From Adenophora triphylla var. japonica (taxonomy: Eukaryota > Streptophyta > Magnoliopsida > Asterales > Campanulaceae): DNA of 64,000 bases. Below are positions 23,490 through 33,740 of this stretch, in pieces; the stretch's first letter is position 1, and each line of letters begins with the position of its first letter. The stretch spans positions 558,001-622,000 of the forward strand of contig JAFEMH010000742.1 of assembly GCA_022495995.1 (NCBI GenBank), read 5' to 3'. The translations under genes and the position numbers were made by a program. Below the pieces are notes generated by a model that made no database searches, was not told where the DNA came from, and saw only the letters and a program-made list of their open reading frames with translations.

Positions 23490-25193
23490 CTCCAGGGCAA
23501 ACTCAAAGCAATACAAAGGAGCTCACGGCCTTCCATTTGTACCTATCAAGAGCAAAGTAAAGCTCTGCCAGCCCGGCCTCTCCCCAAGAGATATCTCCGA
23601 CCGTCTCCATGTCCTCCAATGACCTCAGCAAGGCAAAGACTGCCGTCCCCTCAGCATGCCCAAAGAGGGTGCTCGAAAAAGCAAACCACAAGAAGGCCCT
23701 GGCAATCTGATCGGCGCCTATCCTCTCCTCCCGACCTCGTAACTCACGATGGTCTCCACAATCTTCCCGTAGACCACCGCATACTCCATCCCCATCCCTT
23801 TTTGGGAATAGGGGAAAATCCCGAAGAGCACGCGGAGTCCGCGTCGCTGTAGCCGTCCCGCCACTCAATGCTGCGTCCATTAAAGGACAAACCCGTGATC
23901 GCAGCATAGTCAGAAGGCGTAACCGTAGCCTCGCCCCAGAAGAAGTGAAACGTGTGGGTCGCATCCCACCGATCTTTGCGCTAGAGCGAACATCGCCCTT
24001 GCTCTTAGGGAACTTGACCCGGTCCCCTCAAGCACTCAACAAACTCCCAAAGCCCCGTCTCAACAACAATGCGTCTCGGACTCGGCAAAGCTCCTCGGCC
24101 CACATCCGGAAGCCGATCCCACAAGTCAACTACGGACTCCACCGATCCTCGAGTCTTCATTTTGTTCACTGCTCCGTCACAAAACGGTTTCCGCCACCGC
24201 AAAAAAAAAAAGAGAGGGAAAATGTCAAAAAAAATTGCATTTGCATTTGCACAAAAAAAAAAAAAACATACACATGCATTAAAAAAAAAAAATTCGGCAA
24301 AGCATAACGGCATGCAATGAGACATAGCCCCATTTTTCTCAAAAAAAAGATGCAATCCAAAGAAATCCCATTCAACAATTTTCAATAAAAAAAATGCATA
24401 CATGCATATCCTACAAGAAGTTGACGGAAATAAAACTCCGTCCCAGTTTCAAAAAAATGCATACATGCATATCATCCATCTTACATGCAACGGGAGGAAA
24501 AATCCGTCCCACTTTTCAAAAAAAAAATCCTAAACATACATACATCTCATATTGGCAAAATGCCCATTCTTTCCAAACAAAATGCATGCATTGCATCATT
24601 CATCAATATCAATATTCAATTTCAAAAAAAAAATCATCATCACAATTTTCGAATTTTCACATGCAATTTTCGAAAAAAAAAAAATGGCGAAAAGGACAAT
24701 TCTTTCTCCAAGCAAAATGCATATTTCGGGACACCCGCATAATCATTGCAACATGCAAAGCATCAAAATCAAGATTCAAAGCCAAGAACATCAATCATTC
24801 GAATTTTCAAAAAAAAAAATTCAAAAATCACCCAAAATTCAAATTTCAAACAAGAAATCAACAAAGGGAATGAAAAGATTCGAAGTATACCGTTCGGAGA
24901 CTCGGATCAGAAGCCCAATGTTGCCAAGCATCGGGGTAGGGCTCCTCCGCAATCGATTGCGAAAGGGTGTAATGCCTCCTCATTCGGACAAGCTCCAATC
25001 GTCTCTCCGCGACCGGGCCACGTCCTTGGCCTTGAAAAGCACCTTCCCCGTGTTCCATCGCTCAAAAAATCGAAGAAATCGGAAGATTTTTGAAGCTTTT
25101 TGGATAACAATGGCGGATTCTCCTCGGTTTTTCTCTCTCTCTCTCTCGTAATTTTTCAAAAGCGAATGGGAAGGAGAAAGGGGGCGGCCCCTC

Positions 25194-25230
25194 ATTTAAA
25201 AACCCTGGAACACGCTCCTATCCGCGCGGA
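25194..25230 (-). promoter_or_regulatory. TCCGCGCGGA palindrome plus TATA-like box for antisense ORF 2
   Basis: The palindrome (25221-25230) lies 20 bp upstream, on the minus strand, of TTTAAAT (25194-25200). A CT/GA-rich leader and the first ATG of the antisense frame follow (about 25110). The arrangement mirrors the LTR promoter (23-bp gap). Confidence 0.5.
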
Positions 25231-25359
25231 CAGGATTGCAAGGGTCAAAATGACCCTTTTGCCCCTAAAAATTCCAGGACTCTGCAACTCAGTCCCTAAC
25301 TTGACAGAGTTAACCAAAGTTAACCAAAGTCAGCCCCTTGTCAAGGAAATCTTCCCCGG

Positions 25360-26340
25360 CAGTCAAACGTAAGTCCGATCTCCCCGAGAAAGATAATGGA
25401 ATCCCGTATCTTTCATCAAAATTACCTCCGGCAGTAAAACGTAAGACCGATCTCCCCGAGAAAGATAACGAATCCCGTATCTTTCATCAAAATCATTCCC
25501 CGGCAGTCAAACGTAAGACCGAGTGCCCCGAGAAAGATAACGGATCCCGTATCTTTCATCAAAATCATCCCCCGGCAGTAAAACGTAAGACCGAGTGCCC
25601 GAGAAAGATAACGAGATCCCGTATCTTTCATCAAAATCTTCCCCGACGGTCGAAACGTAAGACCGAGTGCCCGAGAAAGATAACGGATCCCGTATCTTTC
25701 ATCAAAATCATTCCCGGTAAAACGTAAGACCGAGTGCCCCGAGAAAGATAACGGATCCCGTATCTTTCATCAAAATCATTCCCTGGCAGTCAAACGTAAG
25801 ACCGATCTCCCCGAGAAAGATAACGGATCCCGTATCTTTCATCAAAATCATTCCGGCAGGTAAACGTAAGACCGAGTGCCCGAGAAAGATAACGGATCCC
25901 GTATCTTTCATCAAAATCATCTCCGCAGTCAAACGTAAGACCGAGTGCCTCGAGAAAGATAACGGATCTCGTATCATTCATCAAAATCATTAACCGGCAG
26001 TAGAACGTAAGACCGAGTGCATCGAGAAAGATAACGGATCCCGTATCTTTCATCAAAATCATTCCCGACAGTCAAACGTAAGACCGATCTCCCTGAGAAA
26101 GATAACGGATCCCGTATCTTTCATCAAAATCATTCCCGGCAGTCAAACGTAAGACCGATCTCCCTGAGAAAGATAACGGATCCCGTATCTTTCATCAAAA
26201 TCATTCCCGGCAGTCAAACGTAAGTCCGATTTCCCCGAGAAAGATAACGAGATCCCGTATCTTTCATCAAAATCATTCAGTAAGACGTTCGAGAAAGATA
26301 ACGGATCCCGTATCTTTCATCTCCCGAAGCATCCAAACGT
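25360..26340 (+). repeat. 71-bp minisatellite, about 14 copies
   Basis: The unit reads roughly: AAACGTAAGACCGA, a short variable part, CCCCGAGAAAGATAACG, GATCCCGTATCTTTCATC, AAAATCATTCCCGGCAGTC. I count 14 copies of the GATA...CGTATCTTTC block. Each has an inverted repeat, GAAAGATA on one side and TATCTTTC on the other, around a GGATCC-containing centre. The array sits in the 3' untranslated part of the Tat element, where such arrays are known in Tat/Ogre elements. Frames through it are repeat artefacts. Confidence 0.9.
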
Positions 26341-26499
26341 AAGTCCACGTACGAGATCCCGATCTCTCATCAAAATCATCCAACGAAGTCAAACGTCGAT
26401 TTCCCGGACGAATACGTCGATTTTCTCAAAGAAAGGCTAACAAAATCCCCAGCAAAGTTAACGGAATCCCAAAAGCCAACGGAATCTCGAGTAGTACTC

Positions 26500-26561
26500 G
26501 AACTACGAAAGGGCTTGATTCCCACTAGGGATACGTAGGTAGCCTATCATTAGGTCTAGCC
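26500..26561 (+). repeat. GAACTACG...ACGTAGG motif, copy 2
   Basis: GAACTACGAAAGGGCTTGAT, then TCCCACTAGGGATACGTAGG, then TAGCC. It contains a TCCC...GGGA stem. It directly follows the minisatellite. Confidence 0.55.
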
Positions 26562-26639
26562 CCTCGACCAAAACGGTCACCCTCTCCTTCGGCAGCAGAC
26601 GAAGTCCACCGAAAGGCCATTTCAAATTAAGGTCCGAGG

Positions 26640-26945
26640 CGCCTAAAAAAAGCCATCATCATCAAGGTTCGAGGCACCTGAAACGCCATCTCCAAGGTCC
26701 GAGGCACCTAAAAAGCCATCATCATCAAGGCTCGAGGCACCTAAAAAGCCATCATCTCCAAGGTTCGAGGCACCTAAAACGCCATCTCCAAGGTTTGAGG
26801 CACCTAAGATGCTATCACTAGGAAAACGATAAATCACAATCATCCCCAGCAGAGCGGATAGCCATCAGACCGAAAATGGTCATTCCTATCCCCAGCAGAG
26901 CGGATAGCCATCAGACCGAAAATGGTCATCTCTTATCCCCAGCGA
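26640..26945 (+). repeat. Short tandem repeats (GAGGCACCT units and 44-bp pair)
   Basis: About six copies of a 28-40-bp unit with TTCGAGGCACCTAAAA and GCCATC occur at 26640-26825. They are followed by two copies of a unit with CCCAGCAGAGCGGATAGCC (about 26845-26935). Confidence 0.75.
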
Positions 26946-27027
26946 GTTTCTTTCCAAAGAACCGATGCAGAACTCGCCCATCGGGTTCGAGGCACCTAAA
27001 AGGCCATCATCTCCGGGTCAAAGACCC

Positions 27028-27091
27028 GAACTACGGCCGGCTTGATTCCCATTCTGGATACGTAGGTAGCCTATCGCTAGGTTCAGCCACC
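27028..27091 (+). repeat. GAACTACG...ACGTAGG motif, copy 3
   Basis: GAACTACGGCCGGCTTGATT, then CCCATTCTGGATACGTAGG, then TAGCC. It lies about 90 bp before the 3' LTR. The polypurine tract CCGAGGGGCTAC at 27167-27178 follows. Confidence 0.55.
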
Positions 27092-27178
27092 CGATCACTC
27101 GATCATCCCGCCAAATATGGAGCCTTACTCTTATCGACGACCCCGCTTCCTTCGAAAGCGCCGTCGCCGAGGGGCTAC

Positions 27179-28949
27179 TGTAAGTGCTCCAATTTGAGCT
27201 TGTTAGAATTTTCGTTAGAAAATTAACGAAAGTTATAACATTTCTAACAATTCCTAACAATCCTAACATTTCTAACAAAGTGAGGGTAAAATGGGCATTG
27301 TTATTTAAGGTTAAACCTCAAAAAGAATCTCAAAAAGTAAAACAAAAGGAATAAAACCACAAATAGAAATGGTGGGAACAATAAAGCTGGTCGTTAATTT
27401 GAAATTTCAAAAAGAAATATTCCTCTTGTCCAAAGCTGGAGCTGCATTTAATGAACAGTGCACACTGAAGGATCCCATCCGCGCGGATAGGTTTGCATCT
27501 TTCAGAGGGCTATAAATTGAGCCCTCCAGTCACAAAAATAAAGAGCCACAACACCAATTGCACCGAACCTCTGGCGAAATATAGAGAGAAAACAGTGAGA
27601 ATTCTTCAAGAATTGTCACCATTTTCTCTCCAATCTTTCCCAACTCACACTCATCCACTCACTCTCATACTTAAGCCTTAAACACTCATACACTCAAGCC
27701 AAAAACTCAAGAACACAAGGAAGATTGGTAAACCCTCCTTCTCCTTACCCTAAACTCCAACCATGCATGCATTTGCAAACTACAAAATGTAGTTCTTTCA
27801 TCTTCTTGCTTTAGATCTAAGAAGATCACCATGGAAGACCATCTCCATGGATGATCTTCTACAAAGATCAAAATTATTTTCAAGTTCTCTTACTTTCTTG
27901 CAAAGAAAACTCATTTTCAAAACCCTAAAAACCATTTTCAAGCATCAAATCTCATTTTCAAAGGATAAAAATCCCCTTCCCAAGCAAATGAAGTGCTTAG
28001 TCCTAATGTACCCCAAGGATGGTTTGGTATAGTTGATTCACCACTAAAATGTCAAGTGATCACTAACCAAAACCTAGGGAAATGGGGACAAGCATGGATG
28101 CAAAACCCCCTTAAAATCATATTTTCTTTCTTGAGAAGTTGCTGTCCAGTAGCAATTTTCTCAGACCTCAGTCCATGGTCTAATTATTTGGACACAGATA
28201 AATGTGGAATTTGGTGTTGACTACAAAACACTTTTTGTAGCCAACATCCAGATATTTCCATAAATATTTTTACTTTATTTTTTGGGTGAGTAAAACTCCT
28301 CTTTTCAAATTTTCTTTCAGAGGCTAGTTCATCAGCTTCTGGGAATCCAGATCTCATATCTGAGGTTTCCAGAAGGTTTTGACCCCTCAAATCTTCTCCA
28401 AAATGGAAAATTCCTTCGCACAAATCTTATTTAAGGTGTCTGGAACAACTTTCATTCTCTGAGTTTATCCAGATTATGAAGTTTTAAGACCCTTGAATCC
28501 ATTTCAAAATCAAAGGTCCACTGCCTTTTTCATTCTGGCAGAAATGGCTCTCAACTTCAAAAGGTCTTTTGAGTACCAAATCTCAATCCAAAAATCTTCC
28601 AAAAAATCATGGGATCAGTTTAAAGTCTTAAAAAGATATCCCAATTTTTACTTTTCTGAGTTTCAAAGTATTTTGGCCAAAACACACACACACACACACA
28701 AATGATTTTCAGCTTGGAAGACTCGTTTTACGAGGCATTCCGGGTGCACACTAACGTCCTTCCCGGCGTGTAACATGACCTCCGAACCCAAATTTCTGAT
28801 CTCGGGATTTTTTCAAAGTTTTGGCCCTTAAAACAAAAATGGCGTGGCGACTCCGTTCTTTTTCCCGGGTCTTATTTGGTTTTTTTTCAAAGAAACTACG
28901 AAAGGAATCGAATTCCATTCCCGCGAGAAATGGCGACACATTCATCACA
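27179..28949 (+). repeat. 3' LTR of the Tat element
   Basis: TGTAAGTGCTCC...CATCACA (1771 bp), with the same palindrome-TATA pair as the 5' LTR (27478-27487 and 27511-27517) and a CA run near 28682-28701. Preceded by a purine-rich tract. The downstream flank is a different gypsy element. Confidence 0.85.
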
Positions 28950-29345
28950 GATAGTCTACCGGTGCACAACAACTACTTAACCAGTCCAGGTCAAGTATAC
29001 ATCAAAATCACAAATTGGTAATCATACCAAATCAATTGGCAATACATGCCCAGCTATAACCACATCACCCTTGTGGTAAACCAAAGAAGACTCAAGGTAC
29101 TCTCTCATAAGAGCAGAAACCTCTAACACATAAGACTAATCTTAAGCAATATATGTCACCTAGAAGCAAAATGCAATGCCAAATATAAATGATATGAATC
29201 GAGATCTATAAAAATATGACCCCTAACTCCTGAGACAGGTAGTATACCTCTAGTGACCTCTGAGGGATCTATCTCTCCAAGACCCGAAGCACAGACTCGA
29301 CCTCAGACCTTCTCTTTAGTTTTCCCTTCATTATCTCTCTTGGTA
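28950..29345 (-). other. Truncated end of the Tekay-like element, no pol
   Basis: No protease or RT motif follows the gag zinc knuckle on the minus strand. A 37-bp direct duplication (about 29317-29353 and 29354-29390, with TTTTCCCTTCATTATC) lies next to gag. The element was cut here by rearrangement against the Tat LTR. Confidence 0.55.
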
Positions 29346-30245
29346 CTACCTCTTAGTTTTCCCTTCATTATCTCTCTTGGTACTACCTCTTTGCTTACTC
29401 CAACACTGATCTTCTGTATGTCCAATCCTCTTGCAAAATTTACAAATCTTCCCATGCACACTCCCTGAAGTTGAAGCCCTTGGTTGTCCTCTGGTGATTC
29501 TGGATCCTTGTCCTCGATACCTTGGCTTGCTTCTAACCCCACTTTCCGATCTTTCATGATTTTCCTCAATGTCAATCTCGATCTTATACGCTCTATCTAC
29601 TGCTACCTGATAATTGGTGAAGTTATCAATCAATAATTCCTTCCTAAACTCAACCCTCAAACCTTTTACAAACCTATGAACTCTTCTCGCTTCATGTGAT
29701 ACCAAATGAGGGCAACACCGAGCCAATTCCTCAAACCGGGCTGAATACTGATCCACCGTCATGATCCCTTACTCAAGCCTCAAGAATTTGACCTCCTTTT
29801 TGTCCCTTGTAACCACTGAAATGAAATAATCCCTGAACTGCTGGGTGAAATTATCCCAAGTCTGGGGCATACGATCCCGCTCCCAACTTCCCTTCAAAAT
29901 TTGCCACCAATGATAAGCTGGACCTTCAAGTTTGAAAACGGCATATCTAACCTTCTCGTTGTTGGGACTTTCCATAACCTCAAAGATTTTGTTCATTTCT
30001 TCTAGCCATCTTTCTGCCTTTAACGGATCCAGTTCTCCATTAAAGCTCGGTGGATTCATCTTCACAAACCTTACCAATCCATCACTTTGACATCCCTCAG
30101 GTTGATTCGGAGTTGATCCCCGAGTTTCCATATTCTGTATAAATATCCTGAACAAATTGATCATTTCTTCATTCTGAATTCCACTTGTCCCCACATTACC
30201 CTCATTTTCTGGAGCCCTTCGTTGATCATCACTGTTTCCTGCCAT
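29346..30245 (-). pseudogene. gag: Tekay-like (Ty3/gypsy) gag with one in-frame stop
   Basis: The minus-strand reading starts at the ATG at 30245 (MAGNSDDQRRAPENEG). The capsid domain has NPPSFNGELDPLKAERWLEE, YHWWQILKG and the following FTQQFRDYF, the Retrotrans_gag pattern of chromoviral gypsy. A TAA at 29766-29768 interrupts the frame. The same frame resumes with MTVDQYSARFEELARCCPHL and ends in a complete CX2CX4HX4C knuckle (CKFCKRIGHTEDQC, about 29405-29446). A second break comes in the duplicated 37-bp segment. It would form the particle; this copy is broken. The Tekay label rests on gag pattern, long LTR and primer site. Confidence 0.8.
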
Positions 30246-30330
30246 TGCACAAACCCCCTACATCAAACACTCGATGTCAGCTACCACACACTCCCTCTTA
30301 GTATAGACATCTACCCTTGACTTCTAAACT

Positions 30331-30344
30331 AAGCTCTGATACCA
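30331..30344 (-). other. tRNA-iMet-type primer-binding site
   Basis: The minus strand reads TGGTATCAGAGCTT, the standard site complementary to initiator tRNA-Met, two bases from the LTR end (30347). Confidence 0.85.
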
Positions 30345-30970
30345 ACTGTGAGCACCCTAACCCGGAACCTGACACGTGTTTCGAGCTAAGAGGCCCAAAC
30401 TAAGAAAGACCACCTGGAGAATTTAAAAACTTTTGACTTAACTTGAAAAGAACCAAATTGTAACAGTACTCTTCAAGTAATAACTTGAATCATCTCCACT
30501 TGGAGGAAACAACATGAACTAACTTTTCAAACATACGTAAAAGGAGAGACAACACCTTAAATTACAAAAGATCCCAAATAAAATCTTTACAAGAGTTTTA
30601 ATAAACAACTCCAACAAAGGAGTAATACCAAAACACAACCACATATCCCATCTAGGACATAAATGTACCCAACAACCCAAAAGACGTGTACAAACTCCTC
30701 CCCGTCCTCACTGGCCGGTTCCTCCTGTCTCAGGATCTAAAAACATTAAAGGGAGAAGGGTGAGAATAAATCTCAGCAAGCTACTATGAATGCATCAATA
30801 TGCCAAGTAAGATGCAACACATAACAAGGTACATATAACACGTTGGAAAAGCCGTAAACACCTTACATTACCTTGGTTTACCTTTTCCCGTCTGAACAAT
30901 AAGTCGTACAATGTGGGAGTAAAAACTCCTCTCTTTTAATGAATGCATATTCCCCAAAACCAATCTTACA

Positions 30971-31190
30971 ACCGAGATAGTTATTGTCAAAACCCATCTC
31001 CTGTGAACTGCTTAGGCATATTCACATAGAACCATCCATACAACCGAGATAGTTATTGTCATAACTCATCTCATGTGAACTGCTTAGGCATATTCACCAG
31101 AATCAACCCCCTTAACAACCGAGATAGTTATTGTCATAACTCATCTCCTGAGAACTTCTTAGGCATATTCACCAGAATCAACCCTCCAAA
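30971..31190. repeat. 73-bp tandem repeat, three copies, in the LTR
   Basis: ACCGAGATAGTTATTGTCA recurs at about 30971, 31043 and 31118. Each copy is followed by CTCATCTC and GCTTAGGCATATTCAC or close variants. Confidence 0.85.
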
Positions 31191-31634
31191 CAACCAAGAT
31201 ATAACCACTATCAAGCACATAACAGATACTTGAATTATAATCCACACTGGAAATAACCATGTAAAAACATGATAAATAAATCCACCGTTGGGAAAATAAT
31301 GAAACAACATGATATTAATGTACATGTTCAACTAGTTCAAAAGTGTAACATATATTTCCTACACTATTCAAACCAACCACAATGAATATGAAAGTAAGTA
31401 AGGCTACCATGTATCATAAGAAAGTCCTACATAATCAATATGCAACAATACATGACCTCTATAAAGGTCCAGGTTCAATTTGCCAAGTTGGATTCACTTT
31501 GGTTAAGTGACGAATCAAGGTTGTCAAGCAACTTCCGGACAATATTTAAAGCCCTTCCACAATTCCAATTTAACCAAGTAAGACACCATTTTGTAGCTAA
31601 AGTGTTCTACTTTAATCTAAGTTAAAGAGGGTTC

Positions 31635-31850
31635 ATTTATATCCTAGGTAGATTAGGTTCATACAACTTTGAAAATGGTTCAGAGTCACCAGGGCAGGGC
31701 ACGACTCGTGCCCCAGGGCACGACTCGTGCCCATTTGACACCCACCAGAAACAGTCGTCCCTAATAGGGCATGACTTAAGCTTAAATTGTCGCACGACTC
31801 GTCCATCCTTCAAGGCACGACTCGTGCCACAAGGCACGACTCGTGCCCTT
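31635..31850 (-). promoter_or_regulatory. GGCACGASTCGTGCC palindrome cluster and TATA box
   Basis: Copies of GGCACGACTCGTGCC or close variants lie at about 31697, 31715, 31793, 31813 and 31830. On the minus strand they are upstream of the TATA-like ATATAAAT (31635-31642). The same palindrome recurs in the unrelated copia solo LTR (37259-37418). Confidence 0.55.
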
Positions 31851-32811
31851 GCCCAGAATTCAAATTACAACTGCAAACATCAGCAACCAACATCCCCATT
31901 TGACAATTTCCAATTTACTCTGTTTTTAAGGCATAAAAGGGGTTACTAACTTCACCAAAACTCATATCAAACCATTCCAATCAAATAAGATAGACCTAAA
32001 CCCCTTACTACTTAGTTATTTTACACATTTCACTACACATTTCATGTTTAACATTCTTACTTCAAATTAACCATACCCTTTTACTCTTTATCAACTTCCA
32101 TGAACAACAAAACTATATTTAGGTCATTAATCAAGTTCTCAACTCCAAGAAAGTGTTCTAAAAGATCAAACAACAATTATAACAACACAATATCAAAAGC
32201 AAACATTTTATGAGCTAGTTTTGAAGGGAAGTCATAATAACTCACCTTAATAATACGAAATGAAATAATTATTTTTCCGGCTTGATGCGCTCCCCTCGTC
32301 ACCACGAACAAGAATATGCAGTCGGATCGTAAAATGAAAAGGGATTGAATTTGTTATGATTTTTGGAAGGGAAGGTTTTAGAGATGCGTTTCCATGGAGA
32401 ATTTTGGGGAGGTTAAAGAAGAAGATGACATAATAAGGAGTATGGCCTCCTTTGACTAATTTAAAGGAAGATCTTTCAACCTTTTTCACTTAAGTCCCCA
32501 AAAGTCTAAGGCAATGCAACTAACACCTCCACTTCTCTTCTTTACACAAAAGCACCTCAACACTTTTCCAACTTTTTATTTAATTCTCCAATATTATACT
32601 TTCACTACACACTTTTCATATTTATTTTATTTAAACAATAAATCATTAAAATTAATTTATTTACATCCTAACATCATATAACTTGTCAAAGTACCACTTT
32701 AAACACATAAACATTTTATATATCACAAAAGGCATAGAATGAGATGCTACACACCCCAACCCCACATGCTCAACATGTGCTAAAATAGTGCCTAGGATTA
32801 GGGTCGTGACA

Positions 32812-33715
32812 CTAGCATTATTATTTCCAAATTTCTCAAGGATTCATAGATTGTTCTTAGAGTTACTTTGGAAGATTGAAGCAATAAATTTTTGAAGTTT
32901 ACTTTCAGCCTCCGTTTCTCTACAAAGCATAAGTCTTTTTATTCTTATCTTCATTTTATTATCTATGCTTGTTTTAATTATGGCTTGTGAGTAATCCCCC
33001 AATTTCTTGGGGTTCTAGGGGTTGGAAACTCAGCATAATGTAGTCACCCTTATTAATCAAGTTAAAAAGTCTCTTTTACCATTTCATAATCAATTCTTTT
33101 ATATCATTTTGTCACGCTTGCGAATATAAAGTTAACCATATTTTGCATGAATCTTAGTTAATCAAGAGAAGGATCCCGATGAAGAATCTTGATTAGCGAA
33201 ACCATATATATTGAACTAGGCTCCATTAATCACGAGAGTAGTTTAATGGCCTAGGGATGGTCCTTTGGTAGAAAATACGTGAGAATAACTTAAACTTAAC
33301 GGATTTTGGCTAATACAAAACCCTCGAGAGATAGGCCGTGTTAGTTTTAAAATACATGTGCAAATCCTTCGATTGACAAGCAATGCACAATTTAGATTAT
33401 CATCCTTGATTTATGAATTGAATTATATTTTCTATAAACTTGATTTATTTGTTGACTGCATGTTGTTCGATTTTCAATCCCCGAAATCTTTCTATTATAA
33501 GAATCCAAGTTAGAGTAATTAGTGCTTGTTTCTAAGTATTTTCATAACCAAAACATATTTCCTCCAATCATTTTATTTACATTTATTTTAATAAAAGCAA
33601 GTATTTTACAAAGTAAACCTTGTCTTTGTGGGATCGACCCGCATTTGCCTTTGCTATACTATCAATAACCCATGCACTTGCAGTATAAAAGGAACCATTA
33701 GGTTCTGAAACAACA
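32812..33715 (+). repeat. Athila-like 5' LTR, right two-thirds
   Basis: It aligns by eye with 45734-46621, ending GTTCTGAAACAACA in both. Its promoter part is missing. Scattered substitutions show an old element. Confidence 0.8.
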
Positions 33716-33717
33716 AG

Positions 33718-33740
33718 TTTTTGGCACCGTTGCCGGGAAC
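33718..33740 (+). other. tRNA-Asp-type primer-binding site
   Basis: TTTTTGGCACCGTTGCCGGGAA lies just after the LTR end. TGGCGCCGTTGCCGGGGA is the complement of the tRNA-Asp 3' end; one or two positions differ here. The leader continues to 33878, where the nested element begins, and resumes at 38679. Confidence 0.75.

Larger units (their letters stand above)
22206..25110 (-). pseudogene. Antisense ORF 2, plant mobile domain (PMD), with introns
   Basis: The minus strand reads in pieces from about 25110 to 22206. HTFHFFWGEATVTPSDYAA (about 23915-23955) and RAFLWFAFSSTLFGHAEG with ISWGEAGLAELYFALDRY (23503-23964 frame) are strong PMD signatures. The middle (22777-23398) contains DEGMIFFPWDRFEVAQLKGA and related PMD C-terminal blocks. 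The last exon ends in an acidic stretch and PSRKRGRAYIGARDSD (stop near 22206). Two GT-AG introns are visible; a third, A/T-rich, may span about 24190-24890. Several frameshifts and one stop disrupt it. PMD proteins are found in plant genes and in transposons; a silencing-related or transposon-derived role is suggested in the literature but cannot be assigned here. Confidence 0.65.
9881..28949 (+). mobile_element. Tat-type Ty3/gypsy element, 19 kb, both LTRs
   Basis: Two related LTRs (9881-11634 and 27179-28949) enclose a 15.5-kb interior. In order it holds: primer site, long leader, gag, linker ORF, protease, integrase remnants, A-rich tract, two antisense ORFs, tandem repeats and a polypurine tract. 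Length, antisense ORFs and 3' tandem repeats fit the Tat/Ogre lineage. RT and RNase H are missing between about 17960 and 18970. The flanks (GCTGC before, GATAG after) do not match, so no target duplication is visible and the element or its flank has rearranged. Confidence 0.85.
30347..32811 (-). repeat. 5' LTR of the Tekay-like element
   Basis: On the minus strand it begins TGTCACGACCCTAATCC (32811) and ends at 30347 (plus strand TGTGAGCACC), so it is 2465 bp with TG...CA ends. It contains a 73-bp repeat (three copies, 30971-31190), a GC palindrome cluster (31694-31850) and a TATA-like ATATAAAT (complement of 31635-31642). The right flank continues into the Athila LTR (CTAGC...), so it inserted there; the other flank is lost. 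Confidence 0.8.

Noticed and set aside
22634..23622. Plus-strand frames of up to 212 codons
   Set aside because: They are shadows of the antisense PMD frame: no domain, and the minus strand has clear PMD motifs and introns.
25360..26340. Array resembling CRISPR or a repeat-protein gene
   Set aside because: The whole 71-bp unit repeats, with no unique spacers and no cas genes, in a plant retrotransposon. Open frames shift from unit to unit, so it is a minisatellite.
9876..28954. Target duplication for the large Tat element
   Set aside because: GCTGC (left) and GATAG (right) do not match; no shift of the ends by a few bases makes a duplication.
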